Assembly (NCBI RefSeq): GCF_003443675.1
Contig: NZ_CP031963.1
Location: 5,368,501-5,432,500 of the forward strand
DNA length: 64,000 nucleotides
From: Aquimarina sp. BL5
GTDB taxonomy: Bacteria; Bacteroidota; Bacteroidia; Flavobacteriales; Flavobacteriaceae
Direction of reading: 5' to 3'
Shown here: piece after piece, positions 7,406-17,353 of the stretch
Layout of the letters: every line of letters begins with the position of its first letter
How positions within the stretch are numbered: position 1 is the stretch's first letter
Notes under the pieces: generated by a model
Told to the model about the DNA's origin: nothing
Databases searched by the model: none
Seen by the model: the letters and a program-made list of their open reading frames with translations, nothing else
Translations under genes and position numbers: made by a program

Positions 7406-7819
7406 TTATAATTCAATCTTTGTATATGGTTTGTAAAAGTAAAGATTTCCTGCATCATTCCTTATGATCATCTGGTTTTCTTTTGCAGAAATTAATGTTT
7501 CTTTCCAGATCGATAATGGAGTTTTATAATGCATTCTTAGGCTGTCGTTTTCGATAACTAAGGTAAATGTTTCACTATCTCTGGTCGCGATAAAATTACC
7601 GTTTAATCGTGGTTGTACTTTTTTGCGAATTCCTGTCATATTAGTTACTTCAAAGAAGTCAATGCTTTGATTAAAATTGTATTGTTTTTCCAAGCCGTCA
7701 GAAGTAATTACTTTTTCAATTTCCCAATACCCGTCAATATGTTTAATAAATGTTTCTGGATTTGGTTTTGAACATGAAACTAATAGTAATGCTATTGTAT
7801 ATACGATATATTTTGACAT
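7406..7819 (-). CDS. Small lipoprotein of unknown function
   Basis: This 137-residue protein has a short signal peptide ending LLLVSC (Cys16). The mature part reads as a small beta-rich domain (WEIEKVITSDG, then several short strands ending NLYFYKPY), similar in style to lipocalin-like lipoproteins. It lies between recF, 12 bases upstream, and the DUF721 gene, which starts on the next base after its stop, so the three are probably co-transcribed. I do not recognise a specific family. Confidence 0.6.
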   Translation of the reverse strand: MSKYIVYTIALLLVSCSKPNPETFIKHIDGYWEIEKVITSDGLEKQYNFNQSIDFFEVTNMTGIRKKVQPRLNGNFIATRDSETFTLVIENDSLRMHYKTPLSIWKETLISAKENQMIIRNDAGNLYFYKPYTKIEL

Positions 7820-7831
7820 AAATTCGATTTT

Positions 7832-8920
7832 TTAATCTAATCCCAGCTTAATAATCTTATAAGATTGAGATATTTTTTTTACCACATTTTCTGTACGATC
7901 TGCATGAGTATCACTAATAAAAAGTTGACCAAAATTCTGATCATCCACAAGCTGTATTATATGTTCTACCCTTTTTTCATCAAGTTTGTCAAAAATGTCA
8001 TCTAAAAGGAGTAGTGGATTTACCTTACTTTGTTTTTTGATAAAATCGAATTGGGCAAGCTTTAATGCTATCAAAAATGATTTTTGTTGTCCTTGACTTC
8101 CGAACTTTTTTATTGGATGCCCTTCTATTTCAAAAGATAAATCATCCTTATGCACTCCTACGCTTGTATATTGTAACATCCTATCTTTTGCTAAGTTTTG
8201 TTCCAAAAGCGTTAGTAAATCATTTTCTGATAATTTACTTTGATAACTTAGTGCAACAGATTCTTTGCCAGAGCTAATAGCTTCATAACGATTTATGAAA
8301 ATAGGTATAAATGTTTCTAGGAAAGTAGTTCTCTTCTCATGAATGATACTACCAAGCTCATTCATTTGTTGATTGTAAATTTCTAAAGTAGTTGCATCAA
8401 ATGTGTTGTTAGCAGCAAAATACTTTAATAGAGAATTACGTTGAGAAACAACTTTAGCGTATTTTAATAAGGTAGAAAGATATGCAGTATCACTCTGAGA
8501 GATTACACCATCTATAAATTTACGACGGGTGTCACTTCCATCTGTAATAAGGTCTCTGTCCGCAGGAGAAATAATAACTAGTGGAAGAAAACCGATATGT
8601 TCACTAAAAGTGTCATAGGCTTTGCCATTTCGTTTTATTACCTTTTTTTGTCCCCTTTTTGCACTAACAATTACTTTTTCTTCTCGATCTGATTTTTCAT
8701 ACAATCCCTCAACTACAAAAAAATCAGCGTCATGTTTTATGTTTTGACCTGTAATTGGGTTGAAATAGCTTTTCCCAAAAGATAAATGATAAATAGCATC
8801 AAGGATATTAGTTTTTCCTACTCCATTGTGTCCAACAAGGCAATTAATCTTATCATCAAATTCGAAATTAACGGATTCAAAATTTTTATAATTGATTAAG
8901 GAAAGTGATTTTAGAATCAT
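7832..8920 (-). CDS. recF: DNA replication and repair protein RecF
   Basis: This 362-residue SMC-like ATPase loads RecA at gaps together with RecO and RecR. It has a Walker A motif GHNGVGKTN (about 30-38), a signature segment FGSQGQQKS in the C-terminal third, and a Walker [13 protein letters not shown] (about 300-315). Length is normal for the family. It is the first gene of a minus-strand group with a lipoprotein and DUF721, and is divergent from a TPR gene with a 136-base gap between them. In Bacteroidota recF is not necessarily beside dnaA, and no origin is evident here. Confidence 0.95.
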   Translation of the reverse strand: MILKSLSLINYKNFESVNFEFDDKINCLVGHNGVGKTNILDAIYHLSFGKSYFNPITGQNIKHDADFFVVEGLYEKSDREEKVIVSAKRGQKKVIKRNGKAYDTFSEHIGFLPLVIISPADRDLITDGSDTRRKFIDGVISQSDTAYLSTLLKYAKVVSQRNSLLKYFAANNTFDATTLEIYNQQMNELGSIIHEKRTTFLETFIPIFINRYEAISSGKESVALSYQSKLSENDLLTLLEQNLAKDRMLQYTSVGVHKDDLSFEIEGHPIKKFGSQGQQKSFLIALKLAQFDFIKKQSKVNPLLLLDDIFDKLDEKRVEHIIQLVDDQNFGQLFISDTHADRTENVVKKISQSYKIIKLGLD

Positions 8921-9028
8921 AAATTACTGATCATCAGTGAGTAGTGACTTTTTTGAAATTCTCAAATAAGAAGTGCAAAATATTGAAAAATAACAAATAT
9001 TTTCGCTTTTAATTATGAATAAAAATTT

Positions 9029-9036
9029 TATTTTTG
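9029..9036 (+). promoter_or_regulatory. Bacteroidota -7 box (TATTTTTG) of the TPR gene
   Basis: TATTTTTG matches TAnnTTTG exactly, 20 bases before the start codon of the following TPR protein gene. Confidence 0.5.
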
Positions 9037-9056
9037 CCGTTCATTAAATATAATTT

Positions 9057-9830
9057 ATGGCAACTTATAAGAAACGAGGATACAAACCAAAAAATAAAGC
9101 AGAAGAGGTAGAACAATTAGAAGACAATTCTACAACTGCTGAGGTATTTAATACTTTAGATGAAGGTGCTTCCCGAACTGAAGAATGGGTTGCTGCTAAT
9201 CAAAAATATATATTTATCATTGTTGGTGCTATCGCTGTTGTAGTTTTAGGATATCTTGGATATCAGAAATATATTCAGGAGCCAAAAGAATTAGAAGCAT
9301 CTAATGAGATGTTCAAAGCACAGCAATATTTTGATAATGCAGTAAATGGTAATACTACTCTTAGCGATTCTTTATATACATTAGCTCTTAATGGAGGAGA
9401 AGGTAAATACGGGTTTTTAGAAATCATAGAAAACTATAGTGGTACTAAGGCATCTAACTTGGCCAATTATTATGCAGGGTTTTCATACCTAAATATGAAC
9501 AAGTATCAAGAAGCTATTGATTATCTTGATAAGTTTAAGAGTGATGACGAAATGCTTGGTCCTTTGGCATTAGGAGGAATCGGTGATGCATTTGCTCAGT
9601 TAGATCAAATGGGTGAAGCTTTATCTTATTATGAAAAAGCGGCAAAAGCTAAGAACAATGAATTTACAACTCCTAAGTTTTTATTAAAGGCGGCGATCAC
9701 TGCAATTTCATTAGGGAAACCAGAAATAGCAGTTACATACCTAGAAAGAATAAAAGAAGAGTTTTCTAAAAGTGTAGAAGCTAATCAAGCTGATGTACAC
9801 TTAGGAAGAGCTCAAGGAATGCTTAAGTAG
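9057..9830 (+). CDS. Membrane-anchored tetratricopeptide repeat protein, YfgM-like
   Basis: This 257-residue protein has a charged cytoplasmic N-terminus (1-50), one membrane helix (about 51-69) and an extracytoplasmic TPR region (about 80-257). The repeats include ASNLANYYAGFSYLNMNKY and the segment around GEALSYYEKAAKAK. The layout resembles YfgM/Tol-Pal associated scaffold proteins, which help periplasmic folding or secretion in proteobacteria. The gene has a housekeeping -7 box and is followed by ribH after 85 bases. The fixed pairing with ribH is common in Flavobacteriia as far as I recall; a functional link is unproven. Confidence 0.75.
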   Translation: MATYKKRGYKPKNKAEEVEQLEDNSTTAEVFNTLDEGASRTEEWVAANQKYIFIIVGAIAVVVLGYLGYQKYIQEPKELEASNEMFKAQQYFDNAVNGNTTLSDSLYTLALNGGEGKYGFLEIIENYSGTKASNLANYYAGFSYLNMNKYQEAIDYLDKFKSDDEMLGPLALGGIGDAFAQLDQMGEALSYYEKAAKAKNNEFTTPKFLLKAAITAISLGKPEIAVTYLERIKEEFSKSVEANQADVHLGRAQGMLK

Positions 9831-9915
9831 TTTACAGTTGTTGGTTTTTAGTTCTTAGTTTTTAAAACAAAGTCATAGAAACTATCAACTACTAACAATA
9901 AACGGTCAACCAAAT

Positions 9916-10413
9916 ATGGCTACAGAAAATAAAAATTTATCTCAATACGATAAAACAACAATCCCAAACTCGAAAAATTTTCGGTTTGGGATTGTTGTTT
10001 CAGAATGGAATGACACAATTACTGAAGGTCTTTTTCAAGGGGCTTTTGATGCTTTAATAGACTGCGGAGCTATCAAGGAGAATATTGTAAGGTGGAATGT
10101 ACCAGGAAGTTTTGAGTTAATCTATGGTTGTAAAAAAATGCAGGAATCCTACGATATGCTTGATGCGGTAATAGCTATTGGTAGTGTTATTCAGGGAGAA
10201 ACAAAGCATTTTGATTTTGTATGCGACGGAGTCACTCAGGGAATTAAGGATTTAAATATCCAGAGTGATATTCCTGTAATCTTTTGTGTTCTTACTGATA
10301 ATAATATGCAGCAATCGATTGATCGATCAGGTGGTAAACACGGTAATAAAGGTACAGAGGCTGCTATCGCTGCGATAAAAATGGCACAATTACGAAAAGA
10401 TGCTAAGTTCTAG
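9916..10413 (+). CDS. ribH: 6,7-dimethyl-8-ribityllumazine synthase
   Basis: This 165-residue enzyme joins the 5-amino-6-ribitylamino-uracil intermediate with 3,4-dihydroxy-2-butanone 4-phosphate in the penultimate step of riboflavin synthesis. Family motifs are clear: the substrate-binding VPGSFEL segment, the GSVIQGETKHFDFVC loop with the catalytic histidine, and the C-terminal RSGGKHGNKGTEAA phosphate-binding part. The N-terminus is slightly long, with about 20 extra residues. No FMN riboswitch is visible upstream. The short gap before it holds an AT-rich stretch with no clear promoter. Confidence 0.95.
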   Translation: MATENKNLSQYDKTTIPNSKNFRFGIVVSEWNDTITEGLFQGAFDALIDCGAIKENIVRWNVPGSFELIYGCKKMQESYDMLDAVIAIGSVIQGETKHFDFVCDGVTQGIKDLNIQSDIPVIFCVLTDNNMQQSIDRSGGKHGNKGTEAAIAAIKMAQLRKDAKF

Positions 10414-10576
10414 GAAGGGATATTACACGCTTTCTATACTACCTTAACTTTTTATGAATCCTAAAAATGGCATTATACTTGATGTTGATATTTTCAATGT
10501 TATTGTAATGCTAAAAGCTTTAGATTACTATGCATTTTAAGTATATTTGGATAATATAAAAAGAAAGGAGCATCAC

Positions 10577-10870
10577 GTGAAATTAAGTATCCCTAAGAGA
10601 AAAACAAATCGAAGATATAACTATACTCCAAGGTATTACGAAGGAAAGAGTAAAGGAAATATTTATGATTTCGAAAATAGAATTACTAAATATCGTGAAA
10701 CTAGAAATGCAATTGACTTCGGATCTCAATGGAGTGAAGATCGAAAAGCTAGCAGAAATAGAGGCAATCGAGAAATAAATCGAAGAGTTATTTATGTTGC
10801 ATTTGTACTAATCTTTATCTTTTTATATTTAATTGATTTTGATTTATCCATATTTACTGCCCGACAATAA
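10577..10870 (+). CDS. Small membrane protein between ribH and mutL
   Basis: This small basic protein has a highly charged N-terminal part and one C-terminal membrane helix (VIYVAFVLIFIFLYLI). I chose GTG at 10577, giving about 97 residues, because AAAGGAG lies 6 bases upstream, an unusually good ribosome binding site for this phylum. An in-frame TTG at 10547 would give 107 residues. Homologues in this position are sometimes labelled riboflavin synthase subunit beta, which the sequence does not support. It ends immediately before mutL. Function unknown. Confidence 0.6.
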   Translation: MKLSIPKRKTNRRYNYTPRYYEGKSKGNIYDFENRITKYRETRNAIDFGSQWSEDRKASRNRGNREINRRVIYVAFVLIFIFLYLIDFDLSIFTARQ

Positions 10871-12748
10871 ATGTCAGATATCATCCAACTATTACCGGAT
10901 CACGTAGCCAATCAAATAGCTGCCGGAGAGGTGGTGCAGAGACCGGCTTCCGTAGTTAAAGAACTATTAGAAAATGCGATTGATGCCAGAGCTACTCATA
11001 TAAAATTGATTGTTAAAGAAGCTGGAAAAACACTTATCCAAGTGATTGATGATGGTTTAGGTATGAGTGTCACAGATGCTCGACTCAGTTTCGAACGACA
11101 CGCAACTTCCAAAATAAAAACAGCAGAAGATCTTTTTCAACTCAATACCAAAGGGTTTAGAGGAGAAGCACTTGCATCTATTGCAGCGATTGCTCATGTG
11201 GAGTTAAAGACCAAACAGGAAGATGATGAGGTCGGAACAGAGATTAAAATAGAAGGTAGTGAAGTCGTTTCTCAAGAAGTTTGCGTTACACCAAAAGGAA
11301 CTTCTATTAGTGTTAAGAATTTATTTTATAACATTCCTGCACGCCGTAATTTTCTGAAATCAAATGCAGTAGAGCTACGTCACATTATTGATGAATTTCA
11401 TAGAGTAGCGATGGTACATGCTGATATTAAATTTGACATGTATCACAACGGAAGTGAGGTTTTTAGTTTACCAATTTCTAATTGCAGACAACGAATTGTC
11501 CATATTTTTGGAGGGAAAACTAATGAGAAACTAGTTCCGGTTGATGAAGAAACCGATTTAGTAAGTATTACAGGATTTGTGTGCAAGCCTGAGTATGCAA
11601 AACGTACTCGAGGAGAGCAGTTCTTTTTTGTAAACAATAGGTTTATTAAAAGTGCTTACCTGAATCATGGAGTGAATTCTGCATTCGAAGGATTACTGAA
11701 AGAGAAAACACATCCTAGTTATTTTATTTATCTAACAGTAGATCCAATATCAATAGATATTAATATTCACCCTACAAAAACTGAAATTAAGTTTGATGAT
11801 GAACATGCGTTGTATGCAATGTTGCGATCTACGATAAAACATAGTTTAGGACAATTTAATGTTGCGCCTATATTAGATTTTAATAGAGATGCATCTATGG
11901 ATACTCCGTATGAGTATAAAAGTAAAATGGTGAAAACGCCAACCATAGAAGTTGATCGAAATTTTAATCCTTTTAAAGAGGAAAAGAAAGAAGATTCATC
12001 ATTTTCTTCTGCCAAAAGTTATTCTAGTTTTAAGAAAGAATCTACAGGTAGTTGGGAAAATTTATATGCTGGTCTGGATACTACAGAAATACCGTCTAAA
12101 CCTACTGAAAGTGAATTTTCTTCCATACAGTTTGAAAGTTCTGAGGTAACCGGTTCTTTATTTAATAGTGATCAGGAAGCCGCATTGGAGCATAATACGA
12201 CATATCAGCTAAGACGAAAATATATTGTGACTACTATTAAAAGTGGTATGGTGATTATTAATCAACACAGAGCACATCAGAGGATATTGTATGAAGAGGT
12301 GTTGCGCAATATTACAATGGCTAGTGCTGTAAGCCAGCAGTTACTATTTCCTCTAAAGTTATCTTTTTCTAAACAAGAAATAGCGTTGTTAAAGTCTGTG
12401 CGCGAACATTTAGAAAATACTGGCTTTGTTTTTGGAGATATTGCAGGAGAAGAAATATCTATTTCTGGTATACCTACCGTAACTACCGAAAGTGAAGTTT
12501 CTGTACTCTTAGAGAAGTTAGTTAGTGATATAGAACAGGAAGTACCTGATAGTGGATTTTCTTTAACTGATTTATTGGCAAGATCTATTTCAGGGAGCAT
12601 AGCTGTGAGAACAGGAGTGGATCTAGCCAAAGAGCAACAACAGCATATAGTAAATAGTCTTTTTGCTTGCACAGAACCAACAGTAACACCAGATAATAAG
12701 CCAACTTTCATCACGTTAACAGTAGATGATATAGATAAAAAATTTTAA
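10871..12748 (+). CDS. mutL: DNA mismatch repair protein MutL
   Basis: This 625-residue GHKL ATPase links MutS recognition to strand removal. The N-terminal ATPase motifs are intact: ELLENAIDARAT, DDGLGM and KGFRGEALASI. A poorly conserved linker (about 330-440) joins the C-terminal dimerisation domain. In MutL endonucleases that domain carries DQHAxxExxxxE; here the same place reads NQHRAHQRILYE (464-475), so the aspartate and first glutamate are replaced. The C-terminal CPHGRP-type zinc motif is also absent (TPDNKPTF). Nicking activity is therefore doubtful. It starts directly after the small membrane protein and is followed 6 bases later by rhomboid genes. Confidence 0.95.
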   Translation: MSDIIQLLPDHVANQIAAGEVVQRPASVVKELLENAIDARATHIKLIVKEAGKTLIQVIDDGLGMSVTDARLSFERHATSKIKTAEDLFQLNTKGFRGEALASIAAIAHVELKTKQEDDEVGTEIKIEGSEVVSQEVCVTPKGTSISVKNLFYNIPARRNFLKSNAVELRHIIDEFHRVAMVHADIKFDMYHNGSEVFSLPISNCRQRIVHIFGGKTNEKLVPVDEETDLVSITGFVCKPEYAKRTRGEQFFFVNNRFIKSAYLNHGVNSAFEGLLKEKTHPSYFIYLTVDPISIDINIHPTKTEIKFDDEHALYAMLRSTIKHSLGQFNVAPILDFNRDASMDTPYEYKSKMVKTPTIEVDRNFNPFKEEKKEDSSFSSAKSYSSFKKESTGSWENLYAGLDTTEIPSKPTESEFSSIQFESSEVTGSLFNSDQEAALEHNTTYQLRRKYIVTTIKSGMVIINQHRAHQRILYEEVLRNITMASAVSQQLLFPLKLSFSKQEIALLKSVREHLENTGFVFGDIAGEEISISGIPTVTTESEVSVLLEKLVSDIEQEVPDSGFSLTDLLARSISGSIAVRTGVDLAKEQQQHIVNSLFACTEPTVTPDNKPTFITLTVDDIDKKF

Positions 12749-12754
12749 AAGTAA

Positions 12755-13555
12755 ATGAGGGGAATTTCACCAGCTGTAAAGCACATATTAATTATTAATG
12801 TAATTTTTTGGATAGGAACAATATCTTTAGGAAGAGGAGTTTTATTTGAGAACCTTTTTGCCTACCATTTTGTTATGAGTGATTTGTTTAAGCCTTGGCA
12901 GGTTTTTACGCATATGTTTATGCATGCAGGATATGTTCCAACTCCAGGAGGTGGAGAGACAATTTATTTTCAGCATATATTATTTAATATGTTCGGTCTT
13001 TGGATGTTTGGAACGCCAGTTGAGAAGTTTTTAGGAACAAAGAAGTTTGTGTTTTTTTATATTTCCGCAGGTTTGGGAGCTTTATTAATACACGCTGGAT
13101 GGGATTATTTTCAGTTTCAGTCAGAACTTACTTCCTTAGTAAATGCTGGTTTTGATAAGGAATCAGTTTTGGGGATACTTAACGAGGGACATATGACTCA
13201 TCCAGAATATGATAAATGGGCATTAGTTCTAGGTGATGATGGATTTCAAAGTCTTGGAAGAAATTTCATGGGTACTTTGGTAGGTGCTTCTGGAGCTTTA
13301 ATGGGAGTACTGGTCGCTTTTGGTGTTTTGTTTCCAGAGACACCGTTAATGTTGATATTTCTTCCTATACCTATAAAAGCAAAATATTTTATTCCTGCTA
13401 TACTCTTATTAGATCTATTTTCTATGCTGTCAGGATATTCCATTTTTAGCCCATCAAATACGGCTTATTTAGCTCACTTAGGAGGAGCTCTGTTTGGATT
13501 TATGATGGTTTGGTACTGGAAAAAGAATTCGTTTAATCAAAATCGTTGGAACTAA
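12755..13555 (+). CDS. Rhomboid-family intramembrane serine protease (first copy)
   Basis: This 266-residue polytopic membrane protease cleaves substrates within the membrane. The catalytic dyad is visible: Ser179 in GASG and His241 in AHLGGALFG. An FNMFGLWMFG segment near residues 77-87 fits the oxyanion/second helix region. An insertion (about 125-165) sits between helices. The stop codon overlaps the start of a second rhomboid gene (TAATG), so the pair is co-translated, and mutL lies just upstream. Substrates are unknown. Confidence 0.9.
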   Translation: MRGISPAVKHILIINVIFWIGTISLGRGVLFENLFAYHFVMSDLFKPWQVFTHMFMHAGYVPTPGGGETIYFQHILFNMFGLWMFGTPVEKFLGTKKFVFFYISAGLGALLIHAGWDYFQFQSELTSLVNAGFDKESVLGILNEGHMTHPEYDKWALVLGDDGFQSLGRNFMGTLVGASGALMGVLVAFGVLFPETPLMLIFLPIPIKAKYFIPAILLLDLFSMLSGYSIFSPSNTAYLAHLGGALFGFMMVWYWKKNSFNQNRWN

Positions 13556-14448
13556 TGTCGCAGATAGACGATTTAAAATTGAAGTTTAAGAGATTTACTA
13601 TTATTGAGAAATTGATAGTAATCAATATTGTTGTATTCGTATCTTTTTACCTGTTAAATACGTTTGCTTTCTTGTTTAATGCTTCTAGTGGCTTTTTGAT
13701 GGATTGGTTTGTCTTTCCAAAAGAGTTTAGTAGCTTTTTGACACAACCTTGGTCCATTATAACGTATGCTTTTTTACATAGTGGTCTTTGGCATATTGCA
13801 TCCAATATGATTATCCTTTATTTTTCAGGAAGATATTTTGTCTCTTATCTTACAGGAAAGAGAGTGTTAACTGTTTATTTTCTGGGAGCAATTTTTGGAG
13901 CAGTACTTTACATGCTATCTTATAATTTATTTCCGGCTTTTTCGGAAGTAGGTGATTCAGTATTGTTAGGAGCTTCTGCTTCGGTTATGGCAATATTGAT
14001 AGCCATAGCAACGTATATACCTAACATGAGCATTAGATTAATGTTTATAGGTAGTATTAAGTTCTGGTGGATAGCGGCTTTTTTTGTTATAATGGATCTT
14101 ATCCAAATACCTGCTAGCAATGCAGGTGGTCATATCGCTCATCTCGGAGGAGCATTATTTGGTTATTTGTATGCTAGTCAGTTAAAGAAAGGCAATGATA
14201 TAGGAAGTTGGTTTGAGAAGTTAATGGATGGAGTGGTAAGTCTTTTTAAGCCAAGAAATAAAAGTCCTTTAAAAACAGTGCATAAAGCTAAGAAACCAAG
14301 AAACACTACTAAAACAACAACTTCCTCAACTACTAAAAACCCCAATCAAGCTCAGATAGACGCAATACTTGATAAAATTAGTAAAAGTGGTTACGATAGC
14401 TTAACCAAACAAGAAAAAGACTTTTTGTTTAAAGCGGGCAAAGATTAA
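13555..14448 (+). CDS. Rhomboid-family intramembrane serine protease (second copy)
   Basis: This 297-residue protein starts at the ATG overlapping the previous stop codon; an in-frame TTG nine bases earlier is less likely. The six-helix rhomboid core ends near residue 215. Ser141 lies in GASAS rather than the usual GxSG, and His196 lies in IAHLGGALFG. A lysine- and threonine-rich cytoplasmic tail follows, with a final helical motif near LTKQEKDFLFKAGK that resembles the C-terminal part of related Bacteroidota rhomboids. It is tandem with the first rhomboid gene, with an EEP-family gene 2 bases downstream. Confidence 0.88.
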   Translation: MSQIDDLKLKFKRFTIIEKLIVINIVVFVSFYLLNTFAFLFNASSGFLMDWFVFPKEFSSFLTQPWSIITYAFLHSGLWHIASNMIILYFSGRYFVSYLTGKRVLTVYFLGAIFGAVLYMLSYNLFPAFSEVGDSVLLGASASVMAILIAIATYIPNMSIRLMFIGSIKFWWIAAFFVIMDLIQIPASNAGGHIAHLGGALFGYLYASQLKKGNDIGSWFEKLMDGVVSLFKPRNKSPLKTVHKAKKPRNTTKTTTSSTTKNPNQAQIDAILDKISKSGYDSLTKQEKDFLFKAGKD

Positions 14449-14450
14449 TC

Positions 14451-15470
14451 ATGAGAAAACTGGTTAATAAGATTATATTTTTTATCAATTCGGTAGTGGC
14501 TTTTGCATTATTGATGTCATATTTATTGCCATATATTTCTCCGCAAACATTTCCGTTATTATCTGTATTGAGTCTTACTGTACCCATTTTAATTGTTATT
14601 AACGTTCTTTTTCTGTTGTATTGGGCAATACTCTTAAAACGTAAGATGTTATTGTCATTAATAGTGCTAATTCTTGGAATTTCTCATGTATCTTCTTTAT
14701 ATAAATTAAGAGGAAAATCATCTGATGAAATTAGTGAAAGTACACTTTCATTGTTCAGTTTTAATGTCCACGCTTTTAATCGGTTTAAATGGATTGATTC
14801 GGACATCATACCAAAGGATATTTCTAAATTGGTAAGAGATGAGAACCCTGATATTTTTTGTGCACAAGAGTTTTATAATAATCCAGATATAGATTTTAAG
14901 CAATACGATCATAAGTATGAATACTTTCATCACGGTAGTCAAGAATTGGCATTAGTTATTTTTTCTAAATATCCGTTTATAAATAAAGGCTCGCTAAGTT
15001 TTAAGAAGACTGCCAATAATGTGATTTTTGCCGATATTGCGACGCCGTCTGATACTATTAGAGTGTACAATGTCCATTTACAATCTCACGGAATTAGTAC
15101 TAAAACTCATGATTTAGCGAAGGCGGATTCTCAGAAGTTGTTCAAACGGATACAAGTTTCCTTCAAAAAACAACAAAGCCAAGCAGAACAGCTTATCGAG
15201 CATATGAAATCATCACCATATAAGAATATCGTAATGGGTGATTTTAATAATACAGCATATTCGTATATATATGACAAGATAAAATCGGAAAACCTTCAGG
15301 ATACTTTTAAGGAAGCAGGTAAAGGGTTCGGGAAAACCTTTAATTTTGAGCTGTTTCCGGCCAGGATCGATTTTATTTTAGTTCCAGAAGATACTGAAGT
15401 AGTAGATTTTAAAAGTTTTGATATAGAACTTTCTGATCACTATCCTATATTTTCAAGAATCAAACTATAG
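14451..15470 (+). CDS. Endonuclease/exonuclease/phosphatase family membrane protein
   Basis: This 339-residue protein has three N-terminal membrane helices (about 8-90) followed by an EEP-fold hydrolase domain. Motifs of the DNase I/sphingomyelinase-like fold are present: FNVHAFN, CAQEFYN with the metal-binding Glu, VMGDFNNTA and the terminal SDHYPI. The active site is probably extracytoplasmic. It follows the second rhomboid gene with a 2-base gap. The substrate could be a phospholipid, nucleic acid or phosphate ester, and the sequence does not decide. Confidence 0.82.
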   Translation: MRKLVNKIIFFINSVVAFALLMSYLLPYISPQTFPLLSVLSLTVPILIVINVLFLLYWAILLKRKMLLSLIVLILGISHVSSLYKLRGKSSDEISESTLSLFSFNVHAFNRFKWIDSDIIPKDISKLVRDENPDIFCAQEFYNNPDIDFKQYDHKYEYFHHGSQELALVIFSKYPFINKGSLSFKKTANNVIFADIATPSDTIRVYNVHLQSHGISTKTHDLAKADSQKLFKRIQVSFKKQQSQAEQLIEHMKSSPYKNIVMGDFNNTAYSYIYDKIKSENLQDTFKEAGKGFGKTFNFELFPARIDFILVPEDTEVVDFKSFDIELSDHYPIFSRIKL

Positions 15471-15537
15471 CTTATAAAATATAAAGATTGCTTTAAACAT
15501 ATAACGGGGATTAGCAAGCACACTTGATCTTAAAGCT

Positions 15538-16308
15538 TTATTTATTTTCTAAACGAGTAGCTTTATTTTTTATACTTTTCTCCCAATCATCGGCAAAAAT
15601 AGCGTGGCCATTTTTTGTCATTAGTTTCATTTTTTCTATTACAGCTTCTTGTATTTGTATTGGAAAATTATAGAGTTTCTTGCTAATTTTAGTAATTCTT
15701 CCATCAGAAATTTCACTGTTCTGATGTTTAATAGTTACTCTGCTTTTTTTATAATAAGCTATAATTTTTACTCTACCATCTTCATACATACTATGCGTAG
15801 TGGTGCCATATACTATTATAGGGTCTACTTCACCGTCACCATCAAGATCTGATAATTGTGAGTATTGATTCCAGAAACCGATTGAAGTTTCCCATTCTTG
15901 ATCTATCTCACCTTTAATTGTTGATCTTTTCTTAAATTGATTTTTTTCAACTCTTAAGTTTAACCCATATATATTATCGTATAAGGTATCTTTTTCTTCG
16001 TTTACGACATTTTTATGGTCAGTTAGTAACAAATAATATTCACCTGATTTGTCTTTATAATTATATGCTTGGTATAATGGGTTAGAAATACCTAATTGAA
16101 TCTGTCTCCTATTAGAGAAAATAGTATTCATCTCTTTTTTGGAAAGTTTTCTAGCCAGTGTTGTGTCCATGGGTATGGTAGCGTGTTTTTGTATGGGCAA
16201 CACTTCAATGTTTTCTATTTGACTTTTAGAATCTTCCTTTGATTCTTTAGTTTGTTTTCCGCAAGAGAAAAAGGTTATTAAAACGGTAAAAAGTAGAAAT
16301 CTATTCAT
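15538..16308 (-). CDS. Lipoprotein of unknown function
   Basis: This 256-residue protein has a signal peptide ending ITFFSC (Cys16). The mature part contains a DLDGDGEVDPIIVY segment (calcium-loop or VCBS-like), preceded by several beta strands and followed by a helical C-terminus. It resembles the flavobacterial M949_RS01915 family, which carries a surface polysaccharide biosynthesis label, but I hold that match loosely. It is convergent with the EEP gene (67-base gap) and lies upstream of DUF6122 and wbqC homologues on the same strand only in orientation; 77 bases separate them. Confidence 0.6.
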   Translation of the reverse strand: MNRFLLFTVLITFFSCGKQTKESKEDSKSQIENIEVLPIQKHATIPMDTTLARKLSKKEMNTIFSNRRQIQLGISNPLYQAYNYKDKSGEYYLLLTDHKNVVNEEKDTLYDNIYGLNLRVEKNQFKKRSTIKGEIDQEWETSIGFWNQYSQLSDLDGDGEVDPIIVYGTTTHSMYEDGRVKIIAYYKKSRVTIKHQNSEISDGRITKISKKLYNFPIQIQEAVIEKMKLMTKNGHAIFADDWEKSIKNKATRLENK

Positions 16309-16385
16309 AGGAAAACAGGGTTAAAAAGAAATATGTACAACTAGTTTTGTATTAAATGTAAAGAATATTTTCTAAATAAGCGCAT

Positions 16386-17317
<932 letters not shown>

Positions 17318-17353
17318 TAGTTAGAATTGTTTTTCGATACCTAGGAAATAATC

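Noticed and set aside
9831..9915. AT-rich stretch with imperfect inverted repeats before ribH
   Set aside because: The pairs are weak and interrupted; I cannot separate them from chance in AT-rich DNA.
10414..10546. Possible FMN riboswitch or terminator after ribH
   Set aside because: No RFN-type conserved bases and no clear stem with a T tail could be found.
11443..12714. Minus-strand open frames inside mutL
   Set aside because: They are shadows of a well-supported gene with intact motifs.
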